A stretch of 7,631 nt of DNA from JAGOPB01 sp964606295 (GTDB lineage Bacteria > Patescibacteriota > Minisyncoccia > Phycocordibacterales > UBA9973): positions 1 through 7,631 of the forward strand of contig CAZSFR010000028.1 of assembly GCA_964606295.1 (NCBI GenBank), given 5' to 3'. The notes beneath the pieces were generated by a model that worked only from the letters and a program-made list of their open reading frames with translations, searched no databases and was not told the origin of the DNA. Each line of letters begins with the position of its first letter. Position 1 is the stretch's first letter. Positions 1 to 5,607 of this stretch are shown piece after piece. The translations under genes were made by a program, and so were the position numbers.

Positions 1-12
1 ATAGAGAACAGA

Positions 13-27
13 CGGCACTTCGTGCCG
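13..27. other. Short perfect hairpin
   Basis: CGGCAC (13-18) pairs perfectly with GTGCCG (22-27) around a three-base TTC loop. No T-tract follows on the + strand, so it is not an obvious terminator for rightward transcription. It may belong to the 3' end or leader of a gene lying left of the window, or to the same class of GC-rich palindromic spacer DNA seen at 67-142 and 7540-7617. Function unknown. Confidence 0.5.
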
Positions 28-66
28 ACCATATTTTTGCTTCCGAACCCGAGTCCCTTTTGTATT

Positions 67-142
67 TAGCGTTTTTCCGCACTTTCCGTTCTTGGAAAGC
101 TCTGCGCTTCGCACAGAGGCGCGTAGCGCGCGGGGAACGCTA
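67..142. other. Cloverleaf-like four-way-junction element
   Basis: The outer stem TAGCGTT (67-73) pairs with AACGCTA (136-142). It can be prolonged by T-G wobbles and C77-G132, then G79-C131 and C80-G130. Inside are three contiguous hairpins: CTTTCC/GGAAAG (82-87 with 94-99, loop of six), a C-T-C-T-G stem continuing across one C-A mismatch (100-107 with 111-118, loop TTC), and GCGC/GCGC (119-122 with 126-129, loop GTA). Almost every base is paired. It has tRNA size but no GGTTCRA T-loop or plausible anticodon arm, so it is not a tRNA. It could be a structured RNA, a palindromic mobile-type repeat, or a cruciform-forming spacer. The pairing is seen directly; the role is unknown, and the strand cannot be decided because the pairing works on both. 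Confidence 0.45.
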
Positions 143-165
143 GTATTCCGTATCATCAGGATTAC

Positions 166-202
166 TTTCAAAATAAGTTCGAATTTTGTACAATATAGAC
201 CG
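166..202 (+). promoter_or_regulatory. Probable sigma-70 promoter of ruvX, near-leaderless
   Basis: TACAAT (189-194) matches the -10 consensus at five of six positions. The -35 is poor (TTTCAA, 166-171, 17-bp spacing). An alternative -10, TATAGA (194-199), would put transcription start almost on the ATG. With either box the transcript would begin about 0-6 nt before the ATG at 207, leaving no room for a ribosome binding site. CAAAAT (169-174) and ATTTTG (183-188) form an AT-rich inverted repeat over the spacer. Confidence 0.5.
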
Positions 203-206
203 CACT

Positions 207-623
207 ATGAGAACTCTTGGAATTGATTACGGAACAAAAAGAATAGGTTTGGCTCTCTCCGATGACGACGGAAGGATTGCTTTTCCGCACGGAGTGATTT
301 TGAATTCCAAAAGAATTCTATATGAGATTGTCGCTCTGGTAAAAGAAGAGAAAGTCGAACGAGTTGTTATCGGTCAATCACTGACCACAGCAGGCTTGGA
401 GAATACGATTGAGAAAATGAGTAGAGATTTTGGAGTTGAGCTTGAAAAGTTTGTTGGTGTTGATTATATTGATGAGCGTTTTACATCACACGAAGCGCGA
501 CTGAGAGAATTTGGAAAAGGAGATACACATGCCAGGAAAACGAAAAAGAAGATATTAAAAGTAATAGATGATCATGCGGCGCAAATATTGTTACAGCGCT
601 ACCTTGATAAAAAAAATATATGA
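207..623 (+). CDS. ruvX: RuvX/YqgF family Holliday junction resolvase-like nuclease
   Basis: The 138-aa product has the usual YqgF length and RNase H-like fold. Visible family motifs are LGIDYGTKRIGLALSD at the N-terminus (acidic residue D7), VIGQSL at about 54-59, DERFTS with E90, and the C-terminal IDDHAAQILLQ with D121/D122. These acidic residues correspond to the metal-binding catalytic set. The family is linked to Holliday junction processing and, in E. coli, to maturation of the 16S rRNA 5' end; which role applies here is not visible. I choose ATG 207 over an in-frame TTG at 186 because homology begins at MRTLGIDYG and the TTG overlaps the -10 box. The stop overlaps the next start as ATGA (620-623), indicating translational coupling. 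Confidence 0.93.
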   Translation: MRTLGIDYGTKRIGLALSDDDGRIAFPHGVILNSKRILYEIVALVKEEKVERVVIGQSLTTAGLENTIEKMSRDFGVELEKFVGVDYIDERFTSHEARLREFGKGDTHARKTKKKILKVIDDHAAQILLQRYLDKKNI

Positions 624-1006
624 TAACGTACGAAGATTTCCAAAAACTCGACATGCGAATCGGCAAAGTTATTTCTGCTGAACCAGTGCCGGATTCTGAC
701 AAATTAATCCGTTTCATGCTCGATTTTGGGATAAAAACTGCACCCGCTGAGGCCGTTCCGCCTAACAGTATTGAAAAAAATAGTTTAGGGGAAGAGAGAG
801 ATATACGTCAGATTCTCTCTGCAATAAGAGAATATTATCCCGAGACCGAAACTTTGGTAGGGAAATCCATGCTTTTTGTGACCAATCTCGAACCGCGCAC
901 TATTAGAGGTTTTGAGTCACAGGGAATGCTCATGGCTGTGGGAGAAGACAGGCCCATATTTCTTATTCCAGAGGAAAGCGTTGCGCCAGGGGCAAAAGTA
1001 AGGTAA
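620..1006 (+). CDS. tRNA-binding OB-fold protein (MetRS C-terminal/Trbp111-like)
   Basis: The 128-aa product is a stand-alone EMAP-II/MetG-C type tRNA-binding domain. It begins MITYEDFQKLDMRIGKV, continues with a DSDKL segment (26-30), then RQILSAI (63-69), and ends with NLEPRTIRGFESQGMLMA (89-106), the signature of this OB fold. Such domains bind tRNA structurally, either fused to methionyl-tRNA synthetase or as free dimers. It is longer than the usual 105-110 aa because about 19 extra residues (roughly 39-57, rich in Pro, Ala and Glu) sit between the second and third strands. No Shine-Dalgarno is visible; the ATG is embedded in the ruvX stop (ATGA), so translation probably depends on termination of ruvX. 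The domain assignment is secure; the cellular partner is not known. Confidence 0.9.
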   Translation: MITYEDFQKLDMRIGKVISAEPVPDSDKLIRFMLDFGIKTAPAEAVPPNSIEKNSLGEERDIRQILSAIREYYPETETLVGKSMLFVTNLEPRTIRGFESQGMLMAVGEDRPIFLIPEESVAPGAKVR

Positions 1007-1011
1007 GCTAT

Positions 1012-1037
1012 GCCCGTTCGGGCTTGGAAATTAAGCC
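1012..1037 (+). promoter_or_regulatory. Two mutually exclusive hairpins between OB-fold gene and tRNA
   Basis: GCCC (1012-1015) can pair with GGGC (1020-1023). Alternatively GGCTT (1021-1025) can pair with AAGCC (1033-1037), followed by TGATTTT. The stems share bases, so only one can form. The second looks like a weak intrinsic terminator or a processing spacer before tRNA-Arg; the T-run is too short and interrupted for a firm call. Confidence 0.25.
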
Positions 1038-1044
1038 TGATTTT

Positions 1045-1116
1045 GCTCTCGTAGTTTAATGGATAGAATTTGAGCTTGCGGAGCTTACGATCCAGGTTCG
1101 ATTCCTGGCGAGAGCA
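1045..1116 (+). tRNA. tRNA-Arg(GCG)
   Basis: A full cloverleaf is visible. The acceptor stem GCTCTCG pairs with CGAGAGC (1109-1115), with A1116 as discriminator. The D arm is GTTT/GAAT with an AATGGATA loop. The anticodon stem TGAGC/GCTTA encloses the loop TTGCGGA, with anticodon GCG at 1078-1080. The variable loop is 4 nt, and the T arm is CCAGG/CCTGG around TTCGATT. CCA is not encoded. The anticodon reads CGC and CGU (Arg). G36-G37 fits a TrmD m1G37 site. Most bacteria instead have ACG, converted to inosine. The gene starts 38 nt after the OB-fold gene and may be co-transcribed with ruvX. The minus-strand open frame across it is a translation artefact. Confidence 0.93.
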
Positions 1117-1194
1117 CAAAATTCCGATTTACCCTTTTGTCACAAAGCGCTTTAGACATCGTTATCTGTTTCGAGCGCCATTAACCACAAAATT

Positions 1195-1764
1195 ATGGCA
1201 TCAGAAAACTCATTACAAGGAGATGAAGGCGCGGAAGAACTTTTCCGTCTCGCGCGAGACGGAGACAAGGATGCCTTTGGCAAGTTGTATTTGCTTTACT
1301 TTACACCTGTCTATAGATACATATACCTTCGGCTCAAAAACAAAGAAGACGCTGAAGATGTAGCGCAAACTGTGTTCATAAAAATTTTTACGTCCAAAGC
1401 AAGTTATGTTGACCGCAAGATAACTCCTCTAGCATATTTTTTTACCGTCGCACGCAATGCGTTGATTGATCACGTGAGGAAAGGTGTGCATGATCCTATA
1501 TTTAGTGATGAAGAGCTTTCAAAAAAGAGTGATAAAATAGAAAAGGGAAATAACGCTTTTGATATTCACGAGAAAACTGATTTGATTCTACGAGCACTGG
1601 ATAGTCTTGAAGGTGAACAGCACGATGTTATCGTCTACCGCTTCATGGAAGGATTTTCTTATAATGAAATTAGCATGATGTTGGATAAGACTGAGGATGC
1701 AGTGAGGCAAATAAGTTCCAGAGCTGTAAAAAAGCTGAGGGATGTCATGAAAGAAGAAATATGA
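1195..1764 (+). CDS. ECF-like sigma-70 family RNA polymerase sigma factor
   Basis: The 189-aa product carries the two-domain layout of an extracytoplasmic-function sigma factor. Region 2 is at about 20-97 (LYLLYFTPVYRYIYLRLKN, then EDAEDVAQTVFIKIF, then FTVARNALIDHVRK). A charged linker of about 30 residues follows. Region 4 is at about 128-186, with the helix-turn-helix in FSYNEISMMLDKTEDAV and SSRAVKKLR. It would direct core RNA polymerase to alternative promoters. No Shine-Dalgarno and no convincing housekeeping promoter are visible upstream, so it may be read from the tRNA transcript or use its own promoter type; a 10-bp palindrome (1144-1153) lies 42 nt before the ATG. Its stop overlaps the next ORF by 4 nt (ATGA), the usual arrangement for a sigma/anti-sigma pair. 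Family is clear; stimulus and regulon are unknown. Confidence 0.92.
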   Translation: MASENSLQGDEGAEELFRLARDGDKDAFGKLYLLYFTPVYRYIYLRLKNKEDAEDVAQTVFIKIFTSKASYVDRKITPLAYFFTVARNALIDHVRKGVHDPIFSDEELSKKSDKIEKGNNAFDIHEKTDLILRALDSLEGEQHDVIVYRFMEGFSYNEISMMLDKTEDAVRQISSRAVKKLRDVMKEEI

Positions 1765-2165
1765 AAACAAATGAATCACAAACAAATATAGAAATAACTG
1801 AAGCCGAAGATATAGTGACGGCACTTTCGGCGTTGAAAGCAAAGATAGTACCACCACTATCATTTTTGGAGAATATTATTGCGGAAGCAAACACACATGA
1901 AAACCGGTTACCAATTCCAAGTAAGGTATGGATGCTCCCGAGGTTTTTTGTGCCGATTGGGTTTGCTCTTTTCATCATTTTAGCTGGAACAGGGTATCGA
2001 TTTGCAGTCGTAGAAACTCCAACAGCATATAAAACTGCGTATGCTGAAGCAACAACACTTCTCAATCAAACACTTGCGACACAGGAATCTGCACTTACTA
2101 GAGGAGAACCGGATTTTTTGTATCAAGATGAGACGGATTTAATGAGGTTAAATGAAGAACTATAA
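1761..2165 (+). CDS. Single-pass membrane protein, candidate anti-sigma factor
   Basis: The 134-aa protein is not recognised by sequence. Residues 1-61 are hydrophilic and predicted cytoplasmic. One transmembrane helix lies at about 62-78 (FFVPIGFALFIILAG), preceded by K55 and R61, so the N-terminus is probably inside. Residues 85-134 would face outside and end acidic (DETDLMRLNEEL). There is no HxxxCxxC zinc motif of ZAS-type anti-sigma factors and no cysteine at all. The inference of an anti-sigma role rests on position (4-nt ATGA overlap with the sigma gene) and topology. A weak purine-rich stretch (GAAAGAAGAA) precedes the ATG. The next gene starts 2 nt after its stop. It could instead be an unrelated envelope protein co-expressed with the sigma factor. 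Confidence 0.75.
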   Translation: MKTNESQTNIEITEAEDIVTALSALKAKIVPPLSFLENIIAEANTHENRLPIPSKVWMLPRFFVPIGFALFIILAGTGYRFAVVETPTAYKTAYAEATTLLNQTLATQESALTRGEPDFLYQDETDLMRLNEEL

Positions 2166-2167
2166 AT

Positions 2168-2809
2168 ATGAAAAAAATAATCTACATTATCCCATTGTTT
2201 ATATGTATTGCGTTTCCGAAGCTTTCATTTGCTGAGGAGTCTTTTTGTACGATATACCCAGAGATTGCTTCTAGTGTCATTGAAAAGTTGGATGCGAAAG
2301 CATTGCACCTTTCTGAGACACAGACAAAGAGTAAAGACTTTTTTGTTTCTAAAAATTCTGAACTCTCGTCTATGGTCTATACGAATGCTACTGTAAAGCA
2401 CATAGTGGCAACAAACGTTGCCGAACCGAAGACTATTCGCGAGAAGATATCGCGATATGCATTTGAGCACAAACTTGAAACAAAGGCCCGCGAACGGCAT
2501 AACGCAATTATCGGTGCACACAAAACGTACTATGCTTCACTAGAATCATTGATAAACAAAAGAACGGATATGATTCAAAAAGGACTTTCTGAGGCAAAGG
2601 CAGAGATAGAAGATGGAGAGAATCAAGCGACCCTACTTTGTGAAGCAGGTGATGTTGTGGGGGCAAAAATGAGATTTGATGATAGAGTGAAGAGCGCAAA
2701 ACAGATTTTGGCTCAGACAGTCTCAAGTGCTGAAACGGTAAAAAAGGAAATAAGTGATGCGAAAGCAAAGCGTGATAAGTCCGTCTCCGACAAGCAAAAG
2801 GATTTCTGA
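2168..2809 (+). CDS. Secreted helical protein of the sigma-factor operon, function unknown
   Basis: The 213-aa product has a classic signal peptide: MKKIIYI at the N-terminus, a hydrophobic core to about residue 19, and a likely signal peptidase I site after SFA (22/23, followed by EES). There is no lipobox. The mature part is very rich in Lys, Glu, Ala and Ser, with long heptad-like helical stretches (about 95-150 and 165-213), suggesting an extended coiled coil. The mature chain has two cysteines, C27 near the N-terminus and C158, which could form a disulfide outside the membrane. The gene begins 2 nt after the candidate anti-sigma gene and ends with TGA. I do not recognise the family. It may be the extracytoplasmic sensor or effector partner of the sigma/membrane pair, which is inference from operon context only. 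Confidence 0.8.
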   Translation: MKKIIYIIPLFICIAFPKLSFAEESFCTIYPEIASSVIEKLDAKALHLSETQTKSKDFFVSKNSELSSMVYTNATVKHIVATNVAEPKTIREKISRYAFEHKLETKARERHNAIIGAHKTYYASLESLINKRTDMIQKGLSEAKAEIEDGENQATLLCEAGDVVGAKMRFDDRVKSAKQILAQTVSSAETVKKEISDAKAKRDKSVSDKQKDF

Positions 2810-2866
2810 GTCGTATTGGTGTGTGAGGGGGTATTGCTTTCGATGTGCCATCTCAATCTATTTTCA

Positions 2867-2875
2867 TGATATAAT
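2867..2875 (+). promoter_or_regulatory. Extended -10 promoter giving a leaderless mRNA
   Basis: TGATATAAT combines a perfect TATAAT (2870-2875) with the TGn extension at 2867-2869. No -35 is recognisable at the right spacing, which extended -10 promoters tolerate. Transcription normally starts about 7 nt after the -10, which is exactly the A of the ATG at 2882. The gene would therefore be expressed from a leaderless transcript. Confidence 0.75.
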
Positions 2876-2881
2876 CTTGGT

Positions 2882-3355
2882 ATGGTATCGAAACCTTCCT
2901 TAGAATTCAGTTGGGATGTCCTCGAATTTAATCCCGAGACACGAAGTACAGACTGGTACTGGGCGCTTGGACTCATAGCGCTCTCTCTCGCAATCATTTC
3001 ATTTATATTTGGAAATGTTCTTTTTGGAATTTTTATCATTATCGCGAGTGTTACACTTTCGGTACTAGCTATCCGTCGCCCGAAAATTATACATTACGAA
3101 ATCAGTGCAGGGGGAATTTCTGAAGGAACACAATTTTTTCCTTACAGCAATTTACGTGCGTTTCATATTATTGAAGTGAATAGTGAAGCGATGCTTCTTT
3201 TGGAACTTGACCGATGGCTTATGCCGATCATTACTATACCAATCTCAGAAAACCTTGACGCAGAGGAAATTGGGAATTATTTGAGTCGTTTTGTTACAGA
3301 AAAAGAATTGCAGGAGCCTCATCTTCACTACTTCTTGGAATACATTGGACTATAA
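2882..3355 (+). CDS. Two-helix membrane protein of a CPR-type hypothetical family
   Basis: The 157-aa product has a short hydrophilic N-terminus ending in DWYW (24-27), then two almost contiguous transmembrane helices (about 27-45 and 46-64) forming a hairpin. RRPK follows (65-68). A soluble C-terminal domain of about 90 residues has alternating strands (YEISAGGIS, FFPYSNLRAFHI, LLLELDRWLMPIITIPI) and ends with helices containing LQEP and LEYIGL. This layout matches a membrane protein I associate with many Parcubacteria, normally labelled hypothetical; the C-terminal part is reminiscent of small PH-like beta domains. It has its own extended -10 promoter and no ribosome binding site. It lies directly upstream of the pilus operon but has a separate promoter, so a pilus role is not implied. 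Biochemical function unknown. Confidence 0.85.
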   Translation: MVSKPSLEFSWDVLEFNPETRSTDWYWALGLIALSLAIISFIFGNVLFGIFIIIASVTLSVLAIRRPKIIHYEISAGGISEGTQFFPYSNLRAFHIIEVNSEAMLLLELDRWLMPIITIPISENLDAEEIGNYLSRFVTEKELQEPHLHYFLEYIGL

Positions 3356-3382
3356 GTCACATGAGAGCTTTGTGAATGAGCG

Positions 3383-3409
3383 GGCGGGGATTCGACGCCA
3401 CTTTTTTTT
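3383..3409 (+). terminator. Possible intrinsic terminator before pilM
   Basis: GGCG (3383-3386) pairs with CGCC (3396-3399) around a nine-base loop. AC and an uninterrupted run of eight T (3402-3409) follow. The T-tract is typical of an intrinsic terminator, but the stem is only 4 bp. It would end transcription of the two-helix membrane protein gene just before the pilM promoter. A second weak stem, TCACA/TGTGA (3357-3361 with 3371-3375), lies just upstream. Confidence 0.45.
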
Positions 3410-3424
3410 CAACTGATTTTGCCT

Positions 3425-3430
3425 TATAAT
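3425..3430 (+). promoter_or_regulatory. -10 box of the pilM operon promoter, near-leaderless
   Basis: A perfect TATAAT lies 9 nt before the ATG at 3440. Transcription start is expected near A3437, leaving about 3 nt of leader and no Shine-Dalgarno. No good -35 is present; the eight-T run at 3402-3409 lies in the -35 to UP region and may aid opening or bending. Confidence 0.6.
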
Positions 3431-3439
3431 TACAACATA

Positions 3440-4522
3440 ATGCCACTATTTAGAAAAGCGCACCTTTTTCCACCACCCGTGCTTTTGAGCATGCCGTCAA
3501 TCGGTTTTGATATTTCTGATAGGTCTATCAAATACATTGGACTAAAAGAAGAAAGTCACGGGCTTGTCCTTGATACGTATGGGAAAATTGCGCTCCCGCA
3601 AGGTCTTGTCGTTTCTGGAAAAATTGTAAATATTGAAGGACTGCGCGCAATTATTACAGAGATGAAGAAGACAATCTCTCGTCGTTTTGTCCGTGTCGCT
3701 CTACCTGAAGAACAAGTATATAGCTTCAATGTAACTATACCTGCCATGAAATCAAGCGAAGTGAGAAATGCTATTATGTTGCAACTCGAAGATCATGTCC
3801 CCGTTGCAACCGTCGACGCTGTTTTTGATTATGATCTATTTAGTCAAACAAAGGATGAAATGACATTCCAAGTTGCAGTGATTTCGCAAACAGTCATTGA
3901 TAGTTACTTCAGTCTCTTTGACGGGACTGGATTCACTCCGCTTTCTTTTGAACTCGAGGCTCAGTCTATTGCTCGGGCGATAGTTTCTGCGGATGACCCG
4001 CGAACGTTTATGGTTATTGATCTTGGTGAGACACGGACAGGCATTTGTGTCGTTTTCAAAGGTCTCGTGCTCTTCACATCGACTGTCGATGTAGGTGGGC
4101 ATCATTTGACCGAGGCTATTATGAAATATTTTTCTCTTTCTGAAAGGGAGGCGATTATTAAAAAAGAGAAATTTGGACTTCATAGTGGAGCAATTGATAC
4201 GGGAGTTTTTCCCGCTCTCATCAACCTCCTCTCGACGCTCAAAGACGAAGTCAACAAGCACTATATTTATTGGCACAAATACCCTTTTGAAGATGGAACA
4301 CTTCGTCCCAAAATCGATGCTATATATCTATGTGGAGGAGAAGCCAATCTCATCGGGCTCGATGATTATCTGACAGCAAGCCTTACACTTCAAGTAGAGA
4401 GAGCCAATCCGTGGGTGAACACAAACCCTCTCCTCGAATATATTCCAGAAATGTCATACAAAGAGGCACTAGCAAATGTAACAACGCTCGGGCTTGCGCT
4501 CGGGGATTTCACGCATGATTAA
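3440..4522 (+). CDS. pilM: Type IV pilus assembly protein PilM (actin-like ATPase)
   Basis: The 360-aa product has the actin/FtsA-like layout of PilM. The phosphate-1 motif is IGFDISDRSIKYIGL (21-35). An SHS2-type subdomain follows (about 82-170; FVRVALPEEQVYSF, then AIMLQLEDHVP). Phosphate-2 is VIDLGETRTGICVV (192-205) and the adenosine motif LCGGEANLIGL (297-307). PilM is cytoplasmic, binds ATP, and docks onto the cytoplasmic N-terminus of PilN (in T4P systems the INLLP segment), linking the pilus platform to the motor. I start at ATG 3440 rather than the in-frame TTG at 3419, because that TTG lies upstream of the -10 box and would translate through it. ATG 3491, just before the first motif, is a less likely alternative. 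The end overlaps pilN by 8 nt. Confidence 0.93.
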   Translation: MPLFRKAHLFPPPVLLSMPSIGFDISDRSIKYIGLKEESHGLVLDTYGKIALPQGLVVSGKIVNIEGLRAIITEMKKTISRRFVRVALPEEQVYSFNVTIPAMKSSEVRNAIMLQLEDHVPVATVDAVFDYDLFSQTKDEMTFQVAVISQTVIDSYFSLFDGTGFTPLSFELEAQSIARAIVSADDPRTFMVIDLGETRTGICVVFKGLVLFTSTVDVGGHHLTEAIMKYFSLSEREAIIKKEKFGLHSGAIDTGVFPALINLLSTLKDEVNKHYIYWHKYPFEDGTLRPKIDAIYLCGGEANLIGLDDYLTASLTLQVERANPWVNTNPLLEYIPEMSYKEALANVTTLGLALGDFTHD

Positions 4523-5066
4523 CCTACTTCCACTTGAATACAAAAGCGATCAAAGGAAAGCCCTTCTTTTCCGCTTGTGTTTTGTCGCGCTCATGCTTTT
4601 TTGTGCAGTTGTCGTAGCTTCTCTCTTTCTTTTACTTCCTATTTATTTGAATGCGAGCACGCAAGTAAAGAGTGAAAGTGATAGACTGATGATATACAAG
4701 GCCTCGCAGACATTTTCTGACACAGAAGAATCTTCTCGTGTCATCAAGGAAACTACAGCAAAACTTACAACTTTTTCTCTCACAGAGACTCCGCATGATT
4801 TCAGTAAAATAATCTTACTTCTCAATAGCATCACTCCTTCTGGAATATTGATCAAAGACATGTCACTCACCACCGAAGCAAGCGAAGGTAGTCATGTAGC
4901 GCTTTTGCTACATGGAAACGCAAGTACTAGAGAAAATCTTGTTGAATTTGTTGATGCGTTGAAAAAAGATCCGACTTTTGATAATGTTGAGTTACCTGTT
5001 TCAGGACTTGTCAAAGAGAGGAATATTGATTTTAATCTTTCGTTGAAAGTTAATTATGAGAACTAA
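4515..5066 (+). CDS. pilN: Type IV pilus inner-membrane protein PilN
   Basis: The 183-aa product begins MINLLPLEYK, the conserved cytoplasmic INLLP peptide by which PilN binds PilM. A single transmembrane helix (about 19-42) and a periplasm-side or extracellular domain follow. That domain has a coiled-coil-like start (about 50-85) and a ferredoxin-like fold pattern (FSKIILLLNSITPSGILIKD, LLLHGNASTRENLVEFVDAL). The length is typical. The in-frame TTG at 4494 is rejected because the motif starts at ATG 4515. GGGGAT (4502-4507) about 8 nt upstream is the best Shine-Dalgarno-like site in the operon. It overlaps pilM by 8 nt and the next gene by 11 nt, so the operon is translationally coupled. The assignment rests on the N-terminal motif, topology and gene order. 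Confidence 0.88.
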   Translation: MINLLPLEYKSDQRKALLFRLCFVALMLFCAVVVASLFLLLPIYLNASTQVKSESDRLMIYKASQTFSDTEESSRVIKETTAKLTTFSLTETPHDFSKIILLLNSITPSGILIKDMSLTTEASEGSHVALLLHGNASTRENLVEFVDALKKDPTFDNVELPVSGLVKERNIDFNLSLKVNYEN

Positions 5067-5607
5067 ACTTTTCCATATCAGTTTTATTATAACAGCGACG
5101 ATTGCGCTTATCCTTCTTGGGTTATACATATTTTTCTCACTGAGAATTCAATCAGTTTTTGGGGTGGCAGAGATGGCATCTCACGAACGTCTGGCACTCG
5201 AGACAAAGGCAAAACAGCTTACAACAATAAAGAGTCTGATACTTAGTACTACAGAGAAAAGAGAAGAGCTAGACAAGCATTTTGTTACAAGTGATGACAT
5301 CGTGCCGTTTATTCAATATATTGAATCATTGGACACACTAAGCGGAGGAGTGTTGGAGATAGACGCAGTAGACATTGCAACACTTTCTGAAAAGCCAGTA
5401 TTGTCAGTGTCACTCAATATGTCTGGAACATATAGCCAAGTCTATCGACTACTAAGAATGCTAGAAGAAATGCCATACGAGATCTCACTTTCTTCTCTGA
5501 CGCTTAATGTTACGGAGTTCAATTCTGTAGTAGGGACACTTATACCAGAAATTCCAGAATGGAAAGCAAGTATAGATTTTACAGTAATTAGCTTTTCACA
5601 AGTATGA
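5056..5607 (+). CDS. pilO: PilO-like type IV pilus inner-membrane protein
   Basis: The 183-aa product has the PilO architecture: a very short cytoplasmic N-terminus (MRTKLFH), one transmembrane helix (about 8-29), a coiled-coil segment (about 40-75, rich in Glu, Lys and Leu), and a C-terminal ferredoxin-like domain. The domain shows the TYSQVYRLLRMLEEMPYEISL pattern split across about 125-145, flanked by strands VLSVSLNMSG and IDFTVISF. PilO pairs with PilN to form the inner-membrane alignment complex. Sequence similarity to classical PilO is weak; the call depends on topology, size and position right after pilN. It overlaps pilN by 11 nt and the next ORF by 4 nt (ATGA). There is no pilP or pilQ afterwards, as expected for an organism without an outer membrane. 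Confidence 0.8.
   Translation: MRTKLFHISFIITATIALILLGLYIFFSLRIQSVFGVAEMASHERLALETKAKQLTTIKSLILSTTEKREELDKHFVTSDDIVPFIQYIESLDTLSGGVLEIDAVDIATLSEKPVLSVSLNMSGTYSQVYRLLRMLEEMPYEISLSSLTLNVTEFNSVVGTLIPEIPEWKASIDFTVISFSQV

Noticed and set aside
186..206. TTG start giving a longer RuvX
   Set aside because: It overlaps the probable -10 box, and the conserved N-terminus begins at ATG 207.
5..224. Plus-strand open frame across the left spacer
   Set aside because: No start codon or family resemblance; it runs through the hairpins, the promoter and into ruvX in another frame.
835..1119. Minus-strand open frame of 94 codons ending over the tRNA
   Set aside because: It is antisense to the OB-fold gene and to tRNA-Arg; its first residues are the well-known artefact of translating a tRNA T-arm.
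1144..1153. AAAGCGCTTT perfect palindrome as an operator
   Set aside because: A 10-bp palindrome is expected several times by chance in a window of this size, and no promoter lies beside it.
1137..1168. TTGTCA as -35 of a promoter for the sigma factor gene
   Set aside because: No acceptable -10 at 16-19 bp spacing; best candidates match only three of six positions.
3419..3439. TTG start giving a longer PilM
   Set aside because: The extension would translate the -10 box TATAAT at 3425-3430, upstream of the expected transcript start.
207..5607. Recoded TGA (glycine) as in Gracilibacteria
   Set aside because: TGA ends ruvX, the sigma factor, the secreted protein and pilO at their natural C-termini, so it is a stop here.
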